From the NCBI GenBank assembly GCA_016716765.1, contig JADJVA010000020.1:682001-746000 (forward strand): a stretch of 64,000 bases of DNA. Reading direction: 5' to 3'. Below the pieces are notes generated by a model. The model did not search any database, was not told where the DNA came from, and saw only the letters and a program-made list of their open reading frames with translations. Of this stretch, positions 18,007 to 26,852 are shown piece after piece (position 1 is the stretch's first letter; the number at the start of each line of letters is the position of its first letter). Both the position numbers and the translations under genes were made by a program. This DNA is from Bdellovibrionales bacterium. Its GTDB lineage: Bacteria > Bdellovibrionota > Bdellovibrionia > Bdellovibrionales > UBA1609.

Positions 18007-19092
18007 ATGAAAAAGGCTAACATTTTGTGCTCTGCTCTGTTCCTTTCTCTTTCATTTGGGGCTTTTGATATTTTTGCCCTCGAAGCAACATCCAATGTCA
18101 AATTTAAGGGAGATCTTCGATTTCGAAATGAACTGATCAAGGAGGAAAACAAAAAAGATCGCTTGCGGCAGCGACTGCGAGGGCGCCTCGGATTTGAATC
18201 TAATGCCAATGAGTCCATCGAAGTGGGTGGCCAACTGGCAACAAGCGAAGGCAACAAAGCAGCTTCTACAAATGCAACTCTTGGTGGGCCAGAAAGTACC
18301 GGGATGAAAAAAGATCTCGCTTACATAGATACATTTTATTTCAAATGGAAGGCATCTGAAGCTCTTTCTGTGACTGGCGGAAAATTCAATAATCCTTTTT
18401 ACAGACCTGGCGGAAGTGAAATGATTTGGGATAGTGATCTCACTCCTGAAGGATTGGCACTTGCCTATTCCTGCCAATGTTCAGATTCCTTTGCCTGGTT
18501 TGCCAAAGGCGGCGGGTTTTGGTCAAAAGAATACGACCAAGAGGCAGATGAAGTCCTGGGTGCGGCACAAATTGGAGCCAAAGCAAAAGTGGGTGATTTT
18601 GATCTCACCATCGGTTCTTCCTACTATGACTTTGCTCAGACCGACAGAGCCCCAGACGACCCCATCTACAATGGACCACACACCGTGCCAGTTGACCTAA
18701 AGGGATATCAACTCTTAAATCTATTCTTTGATGTGAGCCTGAATCTGGGCGATCATCCCATTCTGTTTTATCTTGATTTTGTTTCTAACCGAAAGGTCGA
18801 TGACGATAACACAGGCTACACTTTAGGAGTGAAGTACAACAGGGCAAAAGAAGTCGGCTCCTGGGATATCGAACTTTACCATCGAGAACTCCAGCCGAGC
18901 GCAGTGATCGCCAACATCGCAGACGGAGATATTGGTTCCAGCGATGTTGAGGCCACTCGCTTCACGGCAAATTACATGCTGGCTCAAAATTCTTTGACTC
19001 GTGTTTCATTTCTGACCAATCAATTGAACGCAAGCACTAGCACCAAAACCAAAACTGACACGGTTCAGTGGGATTTTGTTTTTAGCTTTTGA
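18007..19092 (+). CDS. Outer-membrane porin-like beta-barrel protein
   Basis: 361 residues with a signal peptide (MKKANILCSALFLSLSFGAFDIFA). A barrel rich in alternating aromatic strands follows: RFRNELI, LRQRLRGRLGFESN, YIDTFYFKWK, GGKFNNPFY, ILFYLDFVSN. The last residue is Phe in DFVFSF, the signal for Bam-mediated insertion. The pattern fits the putative-porin family (RLR-rich first strands, TGGKFxNPF). It probably forms a passive channel in the outer membrane. Confidence 0.82.
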   Translation: MKKANILCSALFLSLSFGAFDIFALEATSNVKFKGDLRFRNELIKEENKKDRLRQRLRGRLGFESNANESIEVGGQLATSEGNKAASTNATLGGPESTGMKKDLAYIDTFYFKWKASEALSVTGGKFNNPFYRPGGSEMIWDSDLTPEGLALAYSCQCSDSFAWFAKGGGFWSKEYDQEADEVLGAAQIGAKAKVGDFDLTIGSSYYDFAQTDRAPDDPIYNGPHTVPVDLKGYQLLNLFFDVSLNLGDHPILFYLDFVSNRKVDDDNTGYTLGVKYNRAKEVGSWDIELYHRELQPSAVIANIADGDIGSSDVEATRFTANYMLAQNSLTRVSFLTNQLNASTSTKTKTDTVQWDFVFSF

Positions 19093-19186
19093 TTTTTCTG
19101 ATATTTGCGCTTTATCTCAATGTGAAATTTTGTCAAATAAATGATCACCCATTAGATCCTGACACTTTTTAACTGTAGTAACTGCC

Positions 19187-19206
19187 CGAGATCAACATTG
19201 ATCTCG
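19187..19206. promoter_or_regulatory. 20-bp palindrome upstream of the triheme lipoprotein
   Basis: CGAGATCAA, a two-base centre (CA), then TTGATCTCG. The arms are exact reverse complements. It ends 41 bases before the ATG at 19248, close enough to be an operator or a leader hairpin. No T run follows, so it is not a terminator. Confidence 0.55.
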
Positions 19207-19247
19207 CATCCTCTTTGCAAAGTACATTGTTTGGGGGATGTTCTCAT

Positions 19248-20255
19248 ATGAAACAGATCATTGGAATTTTCTCGTTGGCTGTGATTGCAATATTTTTTCA
19301 AAACTGTGATCCCTACCATTCTGACTTAAAGGGTTTGAGTTCCAGCTCAAATGGATTCCACAGTGGTGCCACCCTGGACGTAGATCAAAACCTGCAGAAT
19401 CAATCTTTAGCCATTCTCAGTGCCAAATGCGCCAGTTGCCATGGCAGCGGAGCTTCTGGTGGAGTTTCGCAAATACTCAACGTGACCCATTTGATCGAGG
19501 TTCAATTGGTCGTACCTGGAAATCCCACTCAAGGTCGTCTGATCGGTTCAATTGCAGACGGAAGTATGCCGATCGGCACGGTTGTCTCTAGCACAGAATT
19601 GACGACTCTAAGAAATTGGATCAGTTCGATGAAGTGGGTAGGCACTCCACCACCATCAAATCCCCCCTCATCTCCCCTACCAGCAGGTAAAGTCGTGAGA
19701 GCAGACAGTGTATTACACGGCAAGGCTATCACCATCCTCAATATCAACTGTGCTGGCTGCCACCAAGGAGCTGCTGAAGGTGGAATTTCCAATATTCTCG
19801 ATATCAATCGTTTGACAGCCTCAGGACTTCTCACTCCTGGAGATCCAACAAAAGGACGATTGATGGGTTCAATCAATGACGGAACCATGCCAAAGGGAAA
19901 TGGAGCAAATGTCATTTCAGGTGATTTATCCATTCTAAAAAACTGGATTAGCTCCATGACCATTGTGAATGAAAATCCAAATTTACCTCCGCTTCCTGCT
20001 CGCGCCGCCCTGATGCCCACTTTCGCCGGAGTCAATGCCCACGTCATTCAGCCTAAATGTGTAGGATGTCATGGCCCCGTTGTTGCCAAAGATAATTTAA
20101 ATTTTTCGACATACAATGCTGTAAAATCTCAGGCATCGAAAATACTCAGCGAATGCAAATCGGATAAAATGCCGATAGCTCCATATCCCTTTTTGACCAC
20201 TGATGAACTCTCCGCTCTGCAGGCGTGGATTGATAGTGGTGCGTTAAACAACTAG
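19248..20255 (+). CDS. Lipoprotein with three c-type heme motifs
   Basis: ATG 19248 is preceded by GGGGATG at good spacing; 335 residues. Lipobox FFQNC, with mature Cys followed by Asp, which in many bacteria means inner-membrane retention. Three CxxCH heme-attachment sites are visible (CASCHG, CAGCHQ, CVGCHG), each at the head of a roughly 100-residue repeat. The first two repeats are clearly duplicated: both run GxxSxILxxxxLxxxxLxxPGxPTxGRLxGSIxDGxMP. It may carry electrons at the periplasmic face. Distal Met ligands could be the MP motifs near each repeat end. A proline-rich linker joins repeats one and two. Confidence 0.8.
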   Translation: MKQIIGIFSLAVIAIFFQNCDPYHSDLKGLSSSSNGFHSGATLDVDQNLQNQSLAILSAKCASCHGSGASGGVSQILNVTHLIEVQLVVPGNPTQGRLIGSIADGSMPIGTVVSSTELTTLRNWISSMKWVGTPPPSNPPSSPLPAGKVVRADSVLHGKAITILNINCAGCHQGAAEGGISNILDINRLTASGLLTPGDPTKGRLMGSINDGTMPKGNGANVISGDLSILKNWISSMTIVNENPNLPPLPARAALMPTFAGVNAHVIQPKCVGCHGPVVAKDNLNFSTYNAVKSQASKILSECKSDKMPIAPYPFLTTDELSALQAWIDSGALNN

Positions 20256-20280
20256 TGCCTTTCTTCCATTTTTATAGGCT

Positions 20281-21063
20281 TCAAGGCTGCAAGTGGATGA
20301 GCGAATCGAGAATTATTTTCAGTCCCATTTCCATTCCCATCTTGACTTGCTTAAAGTGAAAACTGGGCTCCCATTCCCGTTCATCTTGCAATAGATCACT
20401 GACAGCGAATATAGCAGCGGCCGATACCTCTCGGTATTTGGCCACGGCAAAAAAGGCTGATGCTTCCATTTCAACTGTCAGAATTCCAGCCTCGCGATAA
20501 TAGCGCAACTCCTCTTGAGTTTCTCTGTAAGGACTATCAATCGTCCATGAACTCCCTTTGACAAAAACCACCCCTAAGCGACGACAACTCTCCTCGAGTC
20601 GATTCATGAGAACTGGATCTGCCTTCGCTCTGTCAGCTGGTGCTAAGTAGTGATGAGAGGCCCCTTCATCACGGATTGATTCTTCACAAATAACCAATTC
20701 ACCCAATTTTAGCTTTGGCGAAATTCCTCCAGCCATTCCTAACGACACAAATTGGCGCACTCCAAATGCGGTCAGCTCCTCCACTTTAGCTGCGACAGCA
20801 GCCGCTCCGATTCCAAATCCACTCAGGTAAGCAATTCTCAAGCCGCTAGCTTTGAAAAAGCCAAGCTTGCCTCCCAGAAAGGGGCGAACAAGGATGTCAT
20901 GCTTGGAATCGATTTTCTTTTCAAATCCCGGTGAATAGATGAAAATCACAGCATCAGGTGGATCATAATCCATTCGACCCTGCTTCTTCATATATTCGAT
21001 CATTTTTTCAGGATTCACCCACCCCGGAAGCCGCCACTTTTCCGGGTAATGCGGAAACGACAT
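20281..21063 (-). CDS. Nucleoside phosphorylase (uridine/purine type)
   Basis: 260 residues of the PNP_UDP fold. Phosphate and ribose contacts are suggested by LGMAGGISPKLKLGELVI and the nucleoside site by TVEMEASAFFAVAKYR, in which the Met-Glu pair binds ribose. The YLSGFGIGAAAVAA stretch fits the family core. The reaction is phosphorolysis of a nucleoside to base plus ribose-1-phosphate; purine versus pyrimidine preference cannot be read here. The ATG follows directly on the TAA of the Hpt gene at 21064, so the two are translated together. Confidence 0.85.
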   Translation of the reverse strand: MSFPHYPEKWRLPGWVNPEKMIEYMKKQGRMDYDPPDAVIFIYSPGFEKKIDSKHDILVRPFLGGKLGFFKASGLRIAYLSGFGIGAAAVAAKVEELTAFGVRQFVSLGMAGGISPKLKLGELVICEESIRDEGASHHYLAPADRAKADPVLMNRLEESCRRLGVVFVKGSSWTIDSPYRETQEELRYYREAGILTVEMEASAFFAVAKYREVSAAAIFAVSDLLQDEREWEPSFHFKQVKMGMEMGLKIILDSLIHLQP

Positions 21064-21405
21064 TTAGGACATCTCTTTGAGGAACTGATGCAAATCGGAC
21101 TGTATTTTTGCAAGTCGAGAATTCAACTCTTCGACGACCCCATCGAGATGATCAAGGCTGTTTGACTTTCCAGCGCTTTCAATCTGTTGCGCCAAGAGAG
21201 CCGCCTCGTTAGCGTAGAAATTTCGTAGACTCCCTTTTAACCGATGAGCAGCCTCTTCAACGGGTTTTGCCTTTTTCTCTTTCAAGCCGGCTCGGATTTT
21301 AAATATTAATTTTGGCCAATCGTCCTCAAAGAGACTAAGTAAGCTGGAAAAAAGCTCTTTGTCTCCTTCAATAAGACTCATAAATGACTCACGATCAAAA
21401 CTCAC
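21064..21405 (-). CDS. Hpt phosphotransfer protein
   Basis: A 113-residue, all-helical protein with the histidine phosphotransfer motif AHRLKGSLRNF (H-x-L-K-G) near residue 53. The fold begins FMSLIEGDKELFSSLLSLF, typical of free-standing Hpt domains. It relays phosphate between a hybrid kinase and a response regulator, but no hybrid kinase lies nearby. It may belong to the end of the heme operon, 98 bases upstream, and is coupled to the nucleoside phosphorylase. Confidence 0.85.
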   Translation of the reverse strand: MSFDRESFMSLIEGDKELFSSLLSLFEDDWPKLIFKIRAGLKEKKAKPVEEAAHRLKGSLRNFYANEAALLAQQIESAGKSNSLDHLDGVVEELNSRLAKIQSDLHQFLKEMS

Positions 21406-21502
21406 CGCTTACCTCAAACCAAGACTGCTGAAGAGATCAATTCAAAGTCTGTAATACCAAATCATAACGGAACCTGCCGGCACTTACCAGCAAATTTTTA
21501 AC

Positions 21503-22573
21503 CTACGAAGGCGAGGCCTGTAAGAGCTCAAGAGCACGAGGAAATACAAGCCAGTTGTCAGTTTCCATGAGTTCTCTGAAGGACTCTACCCAGACGGGGT
21601 CAGAATTCAAACAAGGAACTAATTTGAGTTCTTCCCCGCCGAGGGATCGAAATAGCTCTCTCGTTCGAATTCCAATTTCCTCTAGGGTTTCGAGACAATC
21701 TGAAACAAACGACGGGCAGGTGACGAGAAGTCTCTTAACGCCTTTCTCTGCGAGCCTCTTTAGCTCGACCTCAAGACTTGGGTCTATCCATTTGGCTCGT
21801 CCCAATCGGCTTTGAAAAGCAATGGAAGACTGCTCTGTGGGGTGACCCAGCTCTTTTAAAAGCAATCGAGTTGTTTCAAAACACTGCGCTCTGTAGCACA
21901 ACCAATTGTCTTGTCTCAAATTGGCACAGCACTTTTCATCAAAATTACAAACTCTCTTGAGATCCTGCCTCTTTGTTAGATGCCGCTCAGGCAGACCATG
22001 ATAGCTAAAGAGCAGATGATCTGGCCGAAAATTATCTTTTTCCATTTTTATGATTTTGGTCGTCGCCCGAATAAAGCCAGAAAACCAAAAAAAATGGGGA
22101 AGGCATTTTACTGTTTCCGGGTTCCAATGCAAGCCCCTCAGTTCTTCTTTGACCTTAAGCAAACCCGTTGTGGTCGATGAATCCGCAAATTGAGGGTACA
22201 AAGGCAAAATATAAAGTTCGCGGATGTCGGCCTGTTGAAATTCAAGGAGAGCCTGGCGAATAGATGGCTCCCCGTATCTCATCCCTAAACTAACAAGCCA
22301 ACCAGAGTCCATTTCTCTGCGCAGTGCCTTGAGCAGGGCCAGACTATGAAGCAAAAGCGGTGATCCCTCTGTTCTCCAAATCTGGCGATACGCATGGGCA
22401 CTCTTATAGCGACGGCGCGGAACAATGATCACGTTCACAAAAAACCATCGAAGAAGCGCTGGCACATCAATGACCAGGGGATCCATCAGGAACTCACGCA
22501 AATACCGACCCACAGCCTTCGGCTCCGCAGCGCTTGGCGTGCCGAGATTGATAAGCAGCAATCCCTTTTTCAT
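21503..22573 (-). CDS. hemH: Ferrochelatase
   Basis: 356 residues, starting GLLLINLGTPSAAEPKAVG, the standard ferrochelatase N terminus. The active-site motif FSYHGLPERHL is present with its conserved His, and a Glu-rich segment (CLETLEEIG) follows near residue 310. The enzyme inserts Fe2+ into protoporphyrin IX. CxxxxCC cysteines near CNFDEKCCANL could hold an Fe-S cluster or be structural. The ATG overlaps the stop of the upstream oxidase gene (ATGA), so it is the last gene of the heme run. Confidence 0.95.
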   Translation of the reverse strand: MKKGLLLINLGTPSAAEPKAVGRYLREFLMDPLVIDVPALLRWFFVNVIIVPRRRYKSAHAYRQIWRTEGSPLLLHSLALLKALRREMDSGWLVSLGMRYGEPSIRQALLEFQQADIRELYILPLYPQFADSSTTTGLLKVKEELRGLHWNPETVKCLPHFFWFSGFIRATTKIIKMEKDNFRPDHLLFSYHGLPERHLTKRQDLKRVCNFDEKCCANLRQDNWLCYRAQCFETTRLLLKELGHPTEQSSIAFQSRLGRAKWIDPSLEVELKRLAEKGVKRLLVTCPSFVSDCLETLEEIGIRTRELFRSLGGEELKLVPCLNSDPVWVESFRELMETDNWLVFPRALELLQASPS

Positions 22574-23805
22574 TTGGTTCCTCGCTGAGATAAAATCTCA
22601 TTTGAAATATTGAGACTTTTCTCAATCAATCCCGCAATGCCGATCTTTCCAAGATAATTGCCCGTCAAAAATAAACTGGCAGGCAAATGCAGCTCTGACA
22701 AAAAGGATTCCAAATAAAGATCATAAATGGGAAGAGCCTCTTTCCAAATAAAAATATTCTGGGACAAAGGTTGTGATCTCCTTCCAAACAGTCTGGCTCG
22801 ATCTTCTAAAATTTTCTTGAGTATTTCAGCTTCGCTCAATTCAATCGCTTCTGGCTTCACCGCTCCTCCCAAAATCCAAGTTTCAGAACTTACAGAACTA
22901 CGACCTGGAAAAATGCAGGTTGGAATGAGCACTCCCAAAGAATTGGCCCTTTCACTTTCGCTGAAGAGACAGCCAAAGCCCTTCAAGGCTGTGTCTCCCT
23001 TTGAAAAAAACAAAGTTGCTGAGATCACCGGCACCATGCGAATCTGTTCCAATCCTTTTGAGAGAACGGGAAAGACAGCTTTTGTGATTCGGGCTGCTTG
23101 AGCCGCCGAAGTCGCTAGCACGTGGGGAGTTTTTCCATCCTCCCATAATTCCCACCGGTAGGTAGATCCCGTAAAAATCTCTACCCCTAAGGCTCGAGTC
23201 CTCTCCTCTAAGGCCCGAATGAGCGCTCCCATGCCTCCGAGAGGAGCCACTGTTCCGCGCAAAGATGGCTTAGGATGTTTGGGCCGACCAAATAGGGGAC
23301 CCAAAACCAACGAAGCACTCAGCTCTCTCGAACGCGAAGCATAGATTCCTAAAAGTGCAGGCCCCAGTAATTTCTCATCCACCCATGGACCAAACCAACG
23401 AGTGAGCCACCCGGTAACGGTTTCTCCTGAAGTAGGAGCTATTCGATCTTTCCCTCGAATTCGATACCACAATAGCTTTGAAAGGAAGCTAAAGCTTTCA
23501 ATTAGCGAAAATGGCCAACGCCTGGCCTTGTTACCTACGTAAACATATCGGGAACGCGCCGAGGGAAGTGTCCCTACAAGAGGCACACCCAAGCGCTGAC
23601 AGAGGTTTTCTACGATTCTAGAATTGAGAATCCCGTTCGCTGCTGACTCGGATATTCCAAATTCACTGCGATAAGTGCCGATAAGACCGCCGACGGCATC
23701 CTTCTCTTCGTAAAGCTTGACTGAAAATCCAGCTTCAACAAGTCCAAGAGCGGCTGTCAGACCAGAAATACCACCCCCAATAACTACCACCTTAGGTTTG
23801 CTCAT
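22570..23805 (-). CDS. hemY: Protoporphyrinogen oxidase (flavin type, HemY/PPOX)
   Basis: 411 residues from an ATG that shares one base with the hemN stop. FAD-binding Rossmann start VVVIGGGISGLTAALGL with the downstream ribose Glu (LYEEKDAVGGL). The C-terminal part contains TGNYLGKIGIAGLIEKS, a hallmark of the family that closes the FAD site. It oxidises protoporphyrinogen IX to protoporphyrin IX using oxygen. With hemN (oxygen-independent) upstream, the pathway mixes an anaerobic and an aerobic-type step. Some databases call this gene hemG. Confidence 0.92.
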   Translation of the reverse strand: MSKPKVVVIGGGISGLTAALGLVEAGFSVKLYEEKDAVGGLIGTYRSEFGISESAANGILNSRIVENLCQRLGVPLVGTLPSARSRYVYVGNKARRWPFSLIESFSFLSKLLWYRIRGKDRIAPTSGETVTGWLTRWFGPWVDEKLLGPALLGIYASRSRELSASLVLGPLFGRPKHPKPSLRGTVAPLGGMGALIRALEERTRALGVEIFTGSTYRWELWEDGKTPHVLATSAAQAARITKAVFPVLSKGLEQIRMVPVISATLFFSKGDTALKGFGCLFSESERANSLGVLIPTCIFPGRSSVSSETWILGGAVKPEAIELSEAEILKKILEDRARLFGRRSQPLSQNIFIWKEALPIYDLYLESFLSELHLPASLFLTGNYLGKIGIAGLIEKSLNISNEILSQRGTK

Positions 23806-25160
23806 CACATGGCCTGCGAAAAAACCTTAGTGCTCGGTTTTTGCTGGCGCAATCGAAGATCCAAAGCCATGCAAGCATTTCGCAAAAATGGCATCCCAAG
23901 ATGAGTTATTTTGAGAATTCCACTCTCAAGGCTAACAATTGAGTCATCTATCATTGCAGAAAGAAAGTGACGAACATCTTTCTCTTGTTCCCTATTGTGC
24001 ATAGCAACTTCTCCCCGAGTCATAAACAGCAGAATCTGCTCCCTCTGCCTGAGATCTTCCTCGCTCAATAGATGCCCCCGAAAAGTTGCTAAAGTTCCAC
24101 CCGCAATCTTTCGCTCATAGACATTAAGAACCTTTTCATTTTGATGAAAACAGCTCGGAGATTCTGAAATAGCACTCACTCCAAGACCTAAGAGCACAGA
24201 AGTGCGTTTGTCCGTGTAGCCCATGAAATTACGATGCAAATCTTTTGAGGCTTGAGCCTTCGCGAGAGCATCAGATGGTAGCGCAAAATGATCCATACCA
24301 ATTTCAACATAGCCAGCCTCGAGAAGAATTTCCCTGGCTATTTCATAAAGTTCGCGTTTTTGGGCCCCGGCGGGAAGATCTTCGTCCTTAAACAGTCTCT
24401 GAGCCGGTTTTATCCATGGCACGAGAGCAAAACTATAAAGGGCAATGCGATCAGGTCTCAAATCCACAGTTTTCAAAGCCATTGCTCGAATAGATTCAGG
24501 CGTCTGCATGGGCAATCCATAAATCAAATCAAAATTAATTGAATTGTACCCCAATGATCGAGCCAACTCATACACGCCCTTCGTCATTTCATAAGGCTGA
24601 ATGCGATTCACAAGTCGCTGAGTCTCAGGATTAAAATCTTGAATTCCAAGACTGATTCTTCGAAAACCAATTCTGTGAAGTTCGGACAACTGCTCTTTGG
24701 TCGCTCTCCTTGGGTCGACCTCAATTCCCGCTTCAAAATCGCCCCTCCGAAATTTGACTTTATCAAGAATGGGCTGAACAAGGCGAACCAAATTTTGAGC
24801 CGAAAAAAAAGTGGGCGAGCCTCCACCTAAATGAATCTCACGCAACGGATGAGAAAGAAATTCTGGTACCCTCTCCAGATACATAGAAAATTCTCGATGC
24901 AATTGCCCAATGTAAGGATCTTCTTTGTCATGATTTTTTGTAATCGAAGTGTTGCACCCGCAAAAAGTGCAAAGCGATTCGCAAAAAGGCATATGAATAT
25001 AAAGACTCCAGGGGACCTCGGCACCTTGAGAAAAACCCTGTCTCAGGGAACTGACCCACTGCTCTGAAGTCGGAGAATCTGTCCAATACGGTACTGTAGG
25101 ATAACTCGTATAGCGAGGCGCAGGCACGTCATATTTTTGCAGAAGTTCAGAATACTTCAT
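23805..25160 (-). CDS. hemN: Oxygen-independent coproporphyrinogen III oxidase
   Basis: Radical SAM enzyme of 451 residues. The cluster motif MPFCESLCTFCGC near residues 60-68 gives CxxxCxxC plus the extra C of HemN. The opening KYDVPAPRYTSYPT is diagnostic of HemN rather than HemW. ATG 25160 is used because GGGAGG lies 7 bases upstream, and it overlaps the hemE stop (ATGA). The enzyme decarboxylates two propionates of coproporphyrinogen III using S-adenosylmethionine. Confidence 0.95.
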   Translation of the reverse strand: MKYSELLQKYDVPAPRYTSYPTVPYWTDSPTSEQWVSSLRQGFSQGAEVPWSLYIHMPFCESLCTFCGCNTSITKNHDKEDPYIGQLHREFSMYLERVPEFLSHPLREIHLGGGSPTFFSAQNLVRLVQPILDKVKFRRGDFEAGIEVDPRRATKEQLSELHRIGFRRISLGIQDFNPETQRLVNRIQPYEMTKGVYELARSLGYNSINFDLIYGLPMQTPESIRAMALKTVDLRPDRIALYSFALVPWIKPAQRLFKDEDLPAGAQKRELYEIAREILLEAGYVEIGMDHFALPSDALAKAQASKDLHRNFMGYTDKRTSVLLGLGVSAISESPSCFHQNEKVLNVYERKIAGGTLATFRGHLLSEEDLRQREQILLFMTRGEVAMHNREQEKDVRHFLSAMIDDSIVSLESGILKITHLGMPFLRNACMALDLRLRQQKPSTKVFSQAM

Positions 25161-26179
25161 TTGAAAACCTCCCTCACCCGTCGAACAAATTCGCGCACGT
25201 TCTCTTCTGGAGTTGCTGGCAATATACCATGTCCGAGACCGCACACCCAACCCGCCCTCATCTCAGGGCTCATCTCAAGAAAAGGCGCCAGGAACTCATC
25301 AAGACGCTTCGAAAAACAATCAGATCTCGAAAATAAAAGAGACTGATCAAAATTACCTTGTATAAAACCGATCTGACTCAGGCCAAACAATGAAGATAAC
25401 TCCCATCGGTGATCAAATCCAAACCCAGCTAGCGTAACTTCAGACTCAAGAATTGGCAGAAGATGGGCCTTTTGAGTGTGGTGACTGTAATATCCCAGCT
25501 GACCAGGAAAGCGTTTAGCCAAACTGATAATTCCCGGCGCGACTCCCTGAGAAAACAGAAAAGGAGACAACTCTCCCGCCGCTGTGTCCAAGACCATGAC
25601 CACTTCCGCACCGCCATCGAGCTGTAATTCAATATTCTTTTCAAGGAAGGAAAGAATAATTTCATTAAATCTCGGGAACAGGTGCCAAAGAGATTTGGCT
25701 TCCCCCAAACCTCCCTTGTGGCTCCCCTCAACGGCGTAACCAAACAAAGTCCAAGGTCCGCCCACAAAACCAATCAGGCTTTTGTCGGACGGCAGTCGAG
25801 CACGGGTGGCCCGAAGCGCCTCGCGCTGAAACTCCATAGCACCGATGGCATCGTCGACAGGCAAGAGTTTGCCGATTGTCTTCTCGCTCAGCCTCCATTC
25901 CAACTGCGGACCGGGTGAATAGGTCAGGCCCATTCCCAGAGCTTCCAAGGGAAACAATAGATCGCTGAACAAAATAGAAATATCAAAGTCAAAATCCTCT
26001 ATCGGTCCCATCGCCGTTTCGGCTGCAAGTTCTGGAATTTTACACAGTTCCATGAAGGAATATTTTTCTTTTAGCTTTTGGTAATGAGAATGATACCTTC
26101 CCGCCTGCCTCATCATCCAAATAGGGGGAATCTCCTGAGGAATCCTAGCCAATGCGTTGGTAAACCGCTTATTTGCCAT
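25157..26179 (-). CDS. hemE: Uroporphyrinogen decarboxylase
   Basis: 340 residues. The N-terminal motif PPIWMMRQAGRYHSHY binds substrate propionates (PxWxMRQAGRY). The catalytic Asp is in ISILFSDLLFPLEALGMGL. The start is ATG 26179 with GGAG six bases upstream, inside the end of the response-regulator gene. It converts uroporphyrinogen III to coproporphyrinogen III. Confidence 0.95.
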   Translation of the reverse strand: MANKRFTNALARIPQEIPPIWMMRQAGRYHSHYQKLKEKYSFMELCKIPELAAETAMGPIEDFDFDISILFSDLLFPLEALGMGLTYSPGPQLEWRLSEKTIGKLLPVDDAIGAMEFQREALRATRARLPSDKSLIGFVGGPWTLFGYAVEGSHKGGLGEAKSLWHLFPRFNEIILSFLEKNIELQLDGGAEVVMVLDTAAGELSPFLFSQGVAPGIISLAKRFPGQLGYYSHHTQKAHLLPILESEVTLAGFGFDHRWELSSLFGLSQIGFIQGNFDQSLLFSRSDCFSKRLDEFLAPFLEMSPEMRAGWVCGLGHGILPATPEENVREFVRRVREVFK

Positions 26180-26852
26180 TGTGTTCTCCTTCAATCAGCC
26201 ACTGATATCCAACCCCTCTTACTGAGCGAATTAATTCTGATCCTCGAGGGCCGAGCGACTGACGAATTCTCAATATTACGTTATCTACAGTTCTATTGGT
26301 TGGGAACTTGTCATGCCCCCAAACGCCTTCGATAATGTCATCACGGCTCACTACGGCCGGACTTTTATCTATAAGCATTTTCAATACTTGAAAATCTTTG
26401 AGGGGAAGATGCTCTTTTTGAGCCTGAGCTCGCTCAATCACCATTCCATCAAAATCAATGACGATGTCTCCTAACTCTAACCGCCTGAGAGTGCTGTGAT
26501 CGCTCAAAACATGCCGAATACGCATCAATAGCTCTTTGAGATGAAAGGGCTTTGGAATATATTCTTCAGCGCCTAGTTCATAAGCTTCGAGTCGACTCTC
26601 TGCCGAATTCTGGGCTGTCACAAAAATAAAGGGATAGGGTCTCATCTTTCGAATCTCACGAGCAAAATCAAACCCCGATCCATCAGGAAGACCCACATCT
26701 AAAATAACAAGATGAAATTCTTCGCAGCGAACAAGATCACGAGCAAGAAGCAAATTGTCCGCCCATTTGACTTCAAAGCCTTCCCGAATGAGACGCTCTT
26801 GAAGAGACTGTCCCAATGTTTGATCATCTTCGATCAAGAGTAGTCTTTTCAT
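26169..26852 (-). CDS. OmpR-family response regulator within the heme operon
   Basis: ATG 26852 overlaps the kinase stop (ATGA); 227 residues. Receiver (LLLIEDDQTLGQSL, acceptor Asp in VILDVGLPDG near 51, PKPF) and winged-helix domain ending RSVRGVGYQWL. The stop lies inside hemE. Position inside the operon suggests it controls heme synthesis or an adjacent respiratory response, but no binding site is identified. It belongs to a different subgroup from the two regulators near the left edge. Confidence 0.9.
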   Translation of the reverse strand: MKRLLLIEDDQTLGQSLQERLIREGFEVKWADNLLLARDLVRCEEFHLVILDVGLPDGSGFDFAREIRKMRPYPFIFVTAQNSAESRLEAYELGAEEYIPKPFHLKELLMRIRHVLSDHSTLRRLELGDIVIDFDGMVIERAQAQKEHLPLKDFQVLKMLIDKSPAVVSRDDIIEGVWGHDKFPTNRTVDNVILRIRQSLGPRGSELIRSVRGVGYQWLIEGEHNGK

